A DNA stretch of 41,138 nucleotides from Hymenobacter psychrotolerans DSM 18569. Lineage in GTDB: Bacteria > Bacteroidota > Bacteroidia > Cytophagales > Hymenobacteraceae. Under the pieces are notes generated by a model. That model had not been told where the DNA came from, did no database searches, and saw nothing but the letters and a program-made list of their open reading frames with translations. Of this stretch, positions 35,288-41,138 are shown piece by piece (the stretch's first letter is position 1; each line of letters begins with the position of its first letter). The translations under genes and the position numbers were made by a program. Location: NCBI RefSeq assembly GCF_900142395.1, contig NZ_FRAS01000029.1, forward strand, positions 1 through 41,138. Direction: 5' to 3'.

Positions 35288-35644
35288 ATGAGTTCTACCT
35301 TCCCTTTTATCGTTTCCGACCTACCCGAGCCCACACCAGAGCACCAGCAGCGCATTTTGGTGAATCTGTCGGAGATGGACGACTATTACAACGTGTTCGA
35401 GAAGTACGGCTACAGCGGCAACGGCGCCAGCTGGGCCGAGCACATCGAAACCATTCTGGAAGAATACGCCCCCGAGCTGCTGGACCACCTGGAAATGGCC
35501 GGTGAAGGCGAAGTTTTCCTGGTCTTCACCGACGGCCCCGCCACCACCGCGCAGTTTCTGCGCCTGATTCAGCCCATTTTCGGTGACCTGGGCAGCCTCA
35601 ACAAGTACCTCAGCCAAGCCGACCCCGGCGACTTTTTCGAGTAA
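35288..35644 (+). CDS. Imm51-like immunity protein, orphan
   Basis: The 118-residue acidic cytosolic protein contains YYNVFEKYGYSGNGASWAEH, then APELLDHLEMAGEGEVFLVF, and IQPIFGDLGSLNKYL. This order (Y-x-x-V/F-F-E-x-x-G-Y-x-G-N-G-x-x-W, then P-E-L-L-D) matches the Imm51 family of polymorphic-toxin immunity proteins as I know it. The ATG at 35288 is preferred over an upstream in-frame codon at 35270. No toxin is encoded nearby. The gene ends 11 bases before the VWA gene, so the two are probably co-transcribed. GC is like that of the neighbours. Confidence 0.72.
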   Translation: MSSTFPFIVSDLPEPTPEHQQRILVNLSEMDDYYNVFEKYGYSGNGASWAEHIETILEEYAPELLDHLEMAGEGEVFLVFTDGPATTAQFLRLIQPIFGDLGSLNKYLSQADPGDFFE

Positions 35645-35655
35645 CTAACTGCCCC

Positions 35656-36771
35656 ATGAAACCCGCTACCGACAACGCCACCCGCTGGAAGCTGGTGCTG
35701 GGCTCCGAAGCCGACGCCCAGAACCAGATTTCCTTCGACGCCGACTATAAAGGCATGGACGACGTGCTAACGGCCCTCTACGACCAGCAGCCTGAGCGCA
35801 AGGCGGGGCTGGGTGGCTCCGCGCCGCGCGTGAGCCGCTGGCTGGGCGACATCCGCACCTACTTCCCCTCCGAAGTAGTGGCCGTGATGCAGCGCGACGC
35901 CATGGACCGCCTGGGCTTGCAGCAGCTGCTGATGGAGCCCGAAATCCTGCGCACGGTGCAGGCCGACGTGCATTTGGTGGGCACGCTGCTGTCCTTGAGC
36001 CGGGTGATGCCGCAGAAGGTGAAGCACACGGCCCGTGAGGTGGTGGGCAAGGTGGTGAAGGAGCTGGAGCAGAAACTCTCGAACCCGCTGCGGCAGGCGG
36101 TGCAGGGCGCCCTCAGCCGGGCCGTGCGCAACCCCCGCCCCCGCTACCGCGAAATCGACTGGGCCGCTACCATCCGTGTCAACCTCAGGCACTATCAGCC
36201 CGAGCAGCGCACCATCATTCCGGAGCGGCTGGTGGGCTTCGGGCGGCGCGGGCAGGCGCTCAAGGAAATCGTGCTGTGCGTGGACCAAAGCGGCTCCATG
36301 GCTTCGTCGGTGGTGTATGCGGGCGTGTTTGGGGCGGTGCTGGCCTCCATCAAGGCCGTGAAAACGCACATGGTGGTGTTTGATACCAGCGTGGTAAACC
36401 TCTCGGAGGATTTGCAGGACCCGGTGGATTTGCTGTTCGGCGTGCAGCTCGGCGGCGGCACCGACATCAACCTGGCTCTGGGCTACTGCCAGCAGCTCAT
36501 CACTCGCCCCACCGATACCATTCTGGTGCTCATCAGCGACCTGTACGAGGGCGGCAACGAGCGGGAAATGCTCAGGAAAGCCGCCGCCCTGCGCGCCGCC
36601 GGCGTCACGGTGGTGGCCCTGCTGGCCCTGGCCGACGACGGCGCCCCCAGCTTCGACAGGCGCGTGGCCGAGCAGTTTGCGGCTCTCGATATTCCTTCGT
36701 TTGCCTGCACGCCGGGCCAGTTTCCGGGGCTGATGGCGGCGGCCATTCAGGGCCAGAAGCTGCAGGTGTAG
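35656..36771 (+). CDS. VWA-domain protein, probable MoxR partner
   Basis: The 371-residue protein has a helical N-terminal part (about residues 1-195) with RWLGDIRTYFPSEVVAVMQR. The C-terminal von Willebrand factor A domain has an intact metal-ion-dependent adhesion site: VDQSGSMASS (DxSxS, from about Asp210), the Thr loop GGGTDINLAL, and the Asp in LVLISDLYEGG. There is no signal or membrane helix, so it is cytosolic. VWA-MoxR pairs remodel or activate target proteins in other systems. Its usual neighbours, DUF5682 and MoxR, lie 5.5 and 8.9 kb upstream. The stop is followed by a 161-base spacer without a recognisable gene. Confidence 0.92.
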   Translation: MKPATDNATRWKLVLGSEADAQNQISFDADYKGMDDVLTALYDQQPERKAGLGGSAPRVSRWLGDIRTYFPSEVVAVMQRDAMDRLGLQQLLMEPEILRTVQADVHLVGTLLSLSRVMPQKVKHTAREVVGKVVKELEQKLSNPLRQAVQGALSRAVRNPRPRYREIDWAATIRVNLRHYQPEQRTIIPERLVGFGRRGQALKEIVLCVDQSGSMASSVVYAGVFGAVLASIKAVKTHMVVFDTSVVNLSEDLQDPVDLLFGVQLGGGTDINLALGYCQQLITRPTDTILVLISDLYEGGNEREMLRKAAALRAAGVTVVALLALADDGAPSFDRRVAEQFAALDIPSFACTPGQFPGLMAAAIQGQKLQV

Positions 36772-36932
36772 CGGCGCCCCTGCCCAGCACCCTCCCGGTG
36801 CCGGACACCTTCAAGGTGAAGCACCCAGCAGAAAACGTACAAACGGCCGCCATTCAACTTTCCGCTAAACGAATGCTGCGGCGACGCTCGAAATGACGTA
36901 CAAGGTTATCCCAACGCTCAATCCTGCACTAT

Positions 36933-37364
36933 ATGCCCCAATCTCCAAACCTGCAGCGCTTCCTTGATGCCCAACAGCGCGACTACGCTACGGCCCTGGC
37001 CGAAATTCAGGCGGGCCGTAAGCGCAGCCACTGGATGTGGTATATTTTCCCTCAGATTCAGGGCCTGGGCAACAGCGAAACCGCCCGCTTCTACGCCATC
37101 CAGGGCCAGCAGGAAGCTGCGGCGTATGTGCAGCACCCGGTGCTGGGCCCGCGCTTGGTGGAAATTAGCGCGGCATTGTTGGAGCTGGACAGTACCGACG
37201 CCACTCGCATCATGGGCAGCCCGGATGACATGAAGTTACGGTCGTCCATGACCCTGTTTGCCGCACAGAAAGGCGCCAATCCGGTTTTTCAGCGAGTGCT
37301 GGACAAGTTTTTCGGCGGCGCGCCGGACGAGAAAACCCTGCAGCTCCTGCAACAGCACCCATAG
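36933..37364 (+). CDS. DUF1810 family protein
   Basis: The 143-residue protein matches DUF1810 over its whole length: LQRFLDAQQRDYATALAEI, then HWMWYIFPQIQGLGNSETAR, YVQHPVLGPRLVEIS, and DMKLRSSMTLFAA. It is mostly helical and cytosolic, with no known activity. It begins a likely plus-strand unit with the cupin gene (7 bases later) and the broken DUF433 gene. Confidence 0.9.
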   Translation: MPQSPNLQRFLDAQQRDYATALAEIQAGRKRSHWMWYIFPQIQGLGNSETARFYAIQGQQEAAAYVQHPVLGPRLVEISAALLELDSTDATRIMGSPDDMKLRSSMTLFAAQKGANPVFQRVLDKFFGGAPDEKTLQLLQQHP

Positions 37365-37371
37365 CTTTACT

Positions 37372-37851
37372 ATGACGGCTTCCGACATTATCCGTGACCT
37401 GCAGCTATTGCCCCACCCCGAAGGCGGCTACTACCGGGAAACCTACCGCTCCGCCCACACCCTGACCACCACCGAGGGCCACACCCGCAGCGTCAGCACG
37501 GCCATCTACTACCTGCTCGAAAACGAGGACAAGTCGCACTTCCACCGCATCAAGTCCGATGAGCTGTGGTTTTTCCATCAGGGGCAGGCGCTGGAAATCA
37601 TCCTGCTCACGCCCGGCCAGCCCACCCGCCTCACCCTCGGCCCCGACTTTGCCGCCGGCGAGCTGCCCCAGGCCGTCGTTCCGGCGGGCGTGTGGTTTGC
37701 GGCCCAGCTCAAGCGCCCCGGCTACGGCCTCGTCAGCTGCACCGTGGCCCCCGGCTTCGATTTCGCCGATTTTGAGCTGGCCGAGCGGGCCGCGTTGCTG
37801 CGGGAGTTTCCGCAAGCGGCGGAGGTGGTGGAGCGGTTTACGAGGCTGTAA
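37372..37851 (+). CDS. Cupin-fold DUF985 protein
   Basis: The 159-residue single-domain cupin matches DUF985 (cupin_5): LLPHPEGGYYRETYRSA, STAIYYLLENEDKSHFHRIK, SDELWFFHQGQALEIILL, and VVPAGVWFAAQL. The His and Glu residues in SHFHRIKSDELW are the likely metal ligands, although activity is uncertain. The start at 37372 (MTASDIIRDLQ) follows the DUF1810 stop by 7 bases; the in-frame extension to 37258 lies inside that gene. Its stop overlaps the ATG of the next gene (TAATG). Confidence 0.9.
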   Translation: MTASDIIRDLQLLPHPEGGYYRETYRSAHTLTTTEGHTRSVSTAIYYLLENEDKSHFHRIKSDELWFFHQGQALEIILLTPGQPTRLTLGPDFAAGELPQAVVPAGVWFAAQLKRPGYGLVSCTVAPGFDFADFELAERAALLREFPQAAEVVERFTRL

Positions 37852-38444
37852 TGAAATACTATAAACGGCATTGGCAGGAAACTACCGGAGATGAACTCAC
37901 TAATACTTAGGGCTTCTCCTGTTTCTACTTTGAAGCCGATAACCAATTACGGGATACCAGACAACTCCAACTCTTTGAAAATGGCCAAGTATTAAAATAT
38001 GATACAGAATACGCGGAGGATAAATTGGGAGGGCTTTCCGATGCACCACTTGACGAAGGCTTTACTCCCTGTGAAATCACAAGAGAAGAATTTGAACAGG
38101 CATGGAATTCTATGGATTACAAGCAATTTCCTGAGATAGTTATTACTGAAAATATACTCTGGGGCCAGCCAAGATTAGAAGGCAGGAGGTTAGCAGTTGG
38201 CGACATTGTGAGCCAAGTAGACATAAATTCAACCATCTACGAAGCTTTACAGGATTATGAAATCACGCTGCAACAGGCCAGACAAGCACTGCATTATTGC
38301 CGAACATTGCAATGCGTTAGGGACAAGCCTATAAAATTCTGCCATAACTGCACACTACGGGTTCAGCAGGAAGGCGAGGTTGACGGCGAAGAGCAAGACA
38401 ACTGGAAGAGAGCAGACAGACTATTCAAAGAGTATTTTTCATAG
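37851..38444 (+). pseudogene. DUF6881-like plus DUF433 fusion with an in-frame TAG
   Basis: One frame from ATG 37851 (overlapping the cupin stop) to TAA at 38442-38444 encodes 197 residues if the TAG at 37908-37910 (codon 20) is read through. Around it the text is DELTNT-stop-GFSCFYFEADNQ; a Trp (TGG) would differ by one base. Residues 1-80 recall DUF6881 (FENGQVLKY, then a gap, and REEFEQAW). Residues 90-150 resemble DUF433, an antitoxin-like helix-turn-helix family: ITENILWGQPRLEGRRLAVG. Four cysteines follow near the end (RTLQCVRDKPIKFCHNC). Translation could also restart downstream, giving a shorter DUF433 protein. It is very AT-rich (18 of 60 bases G/C at 38101-38160). Confidence 0.7.
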
Positions 38445-38482
38445 TTTCCTCCCGACCTTCGGCCACCTTTTCCCCGGTTTCG

Positions 38483-40498
38483 TTGTTACCAACGATTCGC
38501 AAAAGAACCCATCAGTTGGCAGAACAACCTACCTATACCGAACCTTACGCCCTGGAAAAAGAGCTGCGCAAGGTGCAGGCCCTCATGAAGCTTGAGCAGC
38601 AGGAGGACCTCGAACAATTCAAAATCAAAAGCGCGCAGGCTACCATTGCCGAGCGCCAGAAGCGGGGCCTCACCTGGTACCCGGTCAAAATCACGAAGGA
38701 AGACATTGGCTTCGGCGGCAAGCTGGTGCTGGAGCTGGAGCGCCCGGCCGGTGCCAGCGGGCTGCACCTGTTTCAGGTGGGCAAAAACGCGGCCCTGTTC
38801 GGCAATATTCCCGGCCGCGGCGGCTCCGACCGCCCCACGCTCAACGGCGTCATTACCAGCGTCAAGCGCAACAAAATCCTGCTGGCCACCACCAAGGAAG
38901 ACCTACCCGACTGGGTCGACGAGGGCAAGCTGGGCGTAGACCTGACCTTTGATGAGGTGAGCTACCGTGAGATGGAGTACGCCCTGGGCAAGGTGATGGG
39001 CGCCTTCGACTCGCGGCTGGCCGAGCTGCGCGACGTGCTGCTGGGCGCCAAACCGGCCCGCTACAAGCCCGAGGCGGAAGTGCAGCTCTACTATCCTTCT
39101 CCTCTCAACGACAGCCAGTTGTCGGCGGTGCGGCACGTACTGGCGGCCCAGGATGTGGCCATCATTCATGGCCCGCCCGGCACCGGCAAAACCACTACGC
39201 TGGTGCAGGCCATTCTGGAAACCATCCGGCGGGAGCGGCGGGTGCTGGTGTGCGCCCCCTCCAATACGGCCGTGGATCTGCTCACCGAAAAGCTGGCCGA
39301 GCGCGGCGTGAACGTCATTCGGATGGGCAACCCGTCGCGCGTGTCGGATCTGCTGCTGGAGCACACGCTCGATGCCCAGATTATGGCCCACAGGAGCTAC
39401 CCCGAGCTGAAAAGCATGCGCCAGACCGCCGAGCAGTACCGCGAGCAGGCCAGCAAGTTCAAGCGGCACTTTGGCTGGGAAGAACGGGAGCAGCGGCGGC
39501 ACCTGAAGGAGCAGGCCCACCTGATGCTGCAGGACTCCGACAACCTGGAACGCTACATCACCGAAGACCTGCTCGACAAAGTACAGGTCATTACCTGCAC
39601 GCTGGTGGGCGCCAGCAACCGCGCCATCCGCCACCTCACCTACGAAACCGTATTTATTGATGAGGCTGCGCAGGCGCTGGAGCCGGGCTGCTGGATTCCG
39701 ATAACCAAAGCCAACCGCGTGGTGCTGGCCGGCGACCATCAGCAGCTGCCGCCCACCGTGAAAAGCGAAAAAGCCGCTGCCCAGGGCCTGCGCGAAACGC
39801 TGTTCGAGAAGTGCATCCGGCGCCAGCCCGATACGGCCCGCATGCTGGAAGTGCAGTACCGCATGCACGAGCAGATTATGGCGTTCAGCTCGGAGCAGTT
39901 CTACGAAGGCCGCCTGAAAGCCGCCCCCACCGTGGCCCACGCCGACCTGCCCGACTACGACCTGCGCTTCGCCCCGGATATGGCCGTGGAGTTCCTGGAT
40001 ACGGCCGGCTTTGGCTTCCAGGAGCTGACTATTGAGGAAAGCCGCTCCACCGCCAACCCGGAGGAAGCCGACCTGCTGCTCAAGCGCCTCGCGCAGCTGC
40101 TGGAGCCCTACGACCAGGCCGAGCACACCGAAGACCTGCTCACCATCGGCGTTATTGCCCCCTACCGCGCCCAGATCAACTACCTCAAGGACGCCGTAGA
40201 AGACAACGACGAGCTGGTGGGCCTGATGGAGCACCGCATGCTCAGCATCGGCACCGTAGATTCGTTTCAGGGCCAGGAGCGCGACATTATTGCCATCAGC
40301 CTCACGCGCAGCAATCCGCAGGGCGAAATCGGCTTTCTGTCGGATGTGCGCCGCATGAACGTGGGCATGACCCGCGCCCGGCGCAAGCTGCTGCTCGTCG
40401 GCGACTCCAGCACGCTGGGCGGGCACCCGTTCTACAAGGCCTTCCTCGACTACGTGGAAAGCATCGGGGCCTACCGCACGGCCTGGGAGCTGCAGTAG
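38483..40498 (+). CDS. SF1 DNA/RNA helicase, UPF1/IGHMBP2-like
   Basis: The 671-residue superfamily 1 helicase has an N-terminal accessory region (about 1-200) resembling the IGHMBP2/SMUBP-2 barrel, with LTWYPVKITKEDIGFGGKLV. Motif I is IIHGPPGTGKTTTLVQAIL (from about 229) and motif Ia is VLVCAPSNTAVDLLTEKLA. Motif II is FIDEAAQALEPGCW and motif III is VVLAGDHQQLPPTVKS. Motif IV/V/VI elements are QYRMHEQIMAFSSEQFYEG, IGTVDSFQGQERDIIAISL and NVGMTRARRKLLLVGD. All motifs are intact. The apparent start is TTG at 38483. It may resolve nucleic-acid structures; the exact role in bacteria is unclear. Confidence 0.92.
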   Translation: MLPTIRKRTHQLAEQPTYTEPYALEKELRKVQALMKLEQQEDLEQFKIKSAQATIAERQKRGLTWYPVKITKEDIGFGGKLVLELERPAGASGLHLFQVGKNAALFGNIPGRGGSDRPTLNGVITSVKRNKILLATTKEDLPDWVDEGKLGVDLTFDEVSYREMEYALGKVMGAFDSRLAELRDVLLGAKPARYKPEAEVQLYYPSPLNDSQLSAVRHVLAAQDVAIIHGPPGTGKTTTLVQAILETIRRERRVLVCAPSNTAVDLLTEKLAERGVNVIRMGNPSRVSDLLLEHTLDAQIMAHRSYPELKSMRQTAEQYREQASKFKRHFGWEEREQRRHLKEQAHLMLQDSDNLERYITEDLLDKVQVITCTLVGASNRAIRHLTYETVFIDEAAQALEPGCWIPITKANRVVLAGDHQQLPPTVKSEKAAAQGLRETLFEKCIRRQPDTARMLEVQYRMHEQIMAFSSEQFYEGRLKAAPTVAHADLPDYDLRFAPDMAVEFLDTAGFGFQELTIEESRSTANPEEADLLLKRLAQLLEPYDQAEHTEDLLTIGVIAPYRAQINYLKDAVEDNDELVGLMEHRMLSIGTVDSFQGQERDIIAISLTRSNPQGEIGFLSDVRRMNVGMTRARRKLLLVGDSSTLGGHPFYKAFLDYVESIGAYRTAWELQ

Positions 40499-40612
40499 CG
40501 TCTTCCGGAAACCAACCGAACGGTTCCGGTTCAGCGCCAATGCACCCGGTGGCCCGGGCGGCTGGCGCACTGCCGTTGACTCCGTATTTATACTCGTAGC
40601 GTACAAACACGG

Positions 40613-40642
40613 AAAAGCCCCGTCTTCAAAAACGGGGCTTTT
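40613..40642. terminator. Rho-independent terminator after the helicase gene
   Basis: A perfect 10-base stem AAAAGCCCCG/CGGGGCTTTT with a 10-base loop lies 115 bases past the helicase stop. It has flanking A/T ends and can work in both directions. The remaining spacer shows no gene. Confidence 0.88.
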
Positions 40643-40689
40643 CTGCGTCCGTATTATCGGTAGTCAGCCTTTTCCCAACCCGCTTACTT

Positions 40690-40887
40690 ATGAAAAAATA
40701 TGCTATTGTCATCCACGGCGGGGCCGTCACGATGGACCCCAGCGAGCTATCGGCAGAGGAGGAAGCTGCCCAGCGCGAAGGCCTAGCGCAGGCCCTGCAG
40801 GCCGGCTGGGAAGTGCTGCACGGCTGCCGCTGCTTCCGGCGTGGTAAGTCAGAGATATGCGAACATCTAAGAAGCTGTTTAAGTTAA
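40690..40887 (+). pseudogene. Isoaspartyl peptidase / plant-type L-asparaginase, N-terminal stub
   Basis: The first 45 residues match the N-terminus of the Ntn-hydrolase family that cleaves isoaspartyl dipeptides and asparagine: KKYAIVIHGGAVTMDPSEL, then EGLAQALQAGWEVLHG. Homologues continue with a GG-x-x-LDAVEAAV helix. Here the frame instead reads CRCFRRGKSE and stops at 40887, so the catalytic Thr region (about residue 180 in full proteins) is absent. The break lies between about 40825 and the IS end near 40870. The gene is thus disrupted by, or just before, the insertion sequence, and the rest is outside the window. Confidence 0.75.
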
Positions 40888-41138
40888 TCAGCTGGGATTA
40901 GCTTTGCTTGATGCAGCAGAAGCGGTATAGTTCAGACTTAACGGAGCGTCAGTGGAGGAAGTTAGCGCCCTTATTCGTGGTGCAGCGCACGAGTAAGTGG
41001 CCGCTGCGCGCGGTGGTGAATGGCATCTTCTACGTGCTCAAAAACGGTTGTGTGTGGCGCGACGTGCCGGCAGACTTTCCTCCCTGGCCTACGGTGTACT
41101 ATTATTTCGGCAAGTGGACCGCCGATGGCACTTGGCAG
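40868..41138 (+). mobile_element. Left end of a second IS5-family insertion sequence
   Basis: The probable terminal inverted repeat begins near 40868-40872 (AAGAAGCTGTTTAAGTTAATC), about 40 bases before the transposase ATG. The right end is outside the window, so the exact border and any target duplication are not determined. Confidence 0.6.
40911..41138 (+). CDS. IS5-family transposase, N-terminal part (runs off the window)
   Basis: From the ATG at 40911 the frame encodes 76 residues without a stop: YSSDLTERQWRKLAPLF, then LRAVVNGIFYVLKNGCVWRD and FPPWPTVYYYFGKWTADGTW. This is the classic DUF4096-type N-terminal domain of IS5-family transposases with the D-x-W and PPW-TVYYYF blocks. The DDE core is beyond the window. 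The visible part shows no damage. Confidence 0.9.
   Translation, partial: MQQKRYSSDLTERQWRKLAPLFVVQRTSKWPLRAVVNGIFYVLKNGCVWRDVPADFPPWPTVYYYFGKWTADGTWQ

Noticed and set aside
37908..37910. TAG as a recoded amino acid (pyrrolysine-type)
   Set aside because: No sign of a recoding system or downstream element; a single-base nonsense change from TGG is simpler.

Overview
The window looks like a chromosomal contig from a high-GC member of the Bacteroidota, most likely Hymenobacter or a close relative. The reasons are GC-rich coding sequence, Bacteroidota-type -7 boxes (TAnnTTTG), few clear Shine-Dalgarno sites, a TlpA-like thioredoxin with a DUF4369-like N-terminus, small TonB-C proteins, and a kdp operon carrying a beta-barrel porin and a split KdpD. 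This placement is an inference from gene content; there is no rRNA or other marker RNA in the window. Both ends lie inside different IS5-superfamily elements, each cutting a host gene (kdpB on the left, an isoaspartyl peptidase/asparaginase on the right), so the ends are probably repeat-induced contig breaks.

Layout. 0-6 kb: the 3' end of an IS, the last 55 codons of kdpB, kdpC, a 44-codon coupled membrane ORF, a porin, a stand-alone KdpD sensor/USP protein and a HAMP-PAS histidine kinase. Together these form a potassium-stress operon whose pump subunit B is broken. 6-12 kb (minus strand): TlpA-like thioredoxin lipoprotein, gatB, a DUF5995 remnant and alaS. 12-14.7 kb (plus): MerR-type regulator, dprA and a class IV aminotransferase. 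14.7-18.2 kb (minus): small unknown protein, two paralogous TonB-C proteins, thyA, an SRPBCC pseudogene, DUF4265 and a cysteine-containing secreted protein. 18.3-22.4 kb: RND/MMPL exporter, lipoprotein, coiled-coil membrane protein and a DUF2007-like zinc-ribbon protein.

22.4-36.8 kb holds the most interesting region: a SWIM zinc-finger protein, DUF5691, MoxR AAA+ ATPase, DUF5682 and VWA protein, all on the plus strand. MoxR and VWA proteins usually work as a pair, so these five probably form one ATP-driven system. Here the set is interrupted twice. The first interruption is an AT-rich pair (Imm30-like and DUF1963) between moxR and DUF5682. The second is a 5.5-kb block (M1 aminopeptidase on the minus strand, a frameshifted TPR histidine kinase, an Imm51-like gene) between DUF5682 and the VWA gene. 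36.9-41.1 kb: DUF1810, cupin DUF985, a DUF6881-like/DUF433 gene with an in-frame TAG, a UPF1/IGHMBP2-type helicase, and the IS-truncated asparaginase.

Two families of intergenic palindromes (three copies each) and one G/C-rich hairpin element are scattered through the spacers. Four host genes are visibly broken (kdpB, SRPBCC, the TPR kinase and the DUF433 gene), as is the left-edge transposase, and two further genes are present only as truncated stubs (DUF5995 and the asparaginase).
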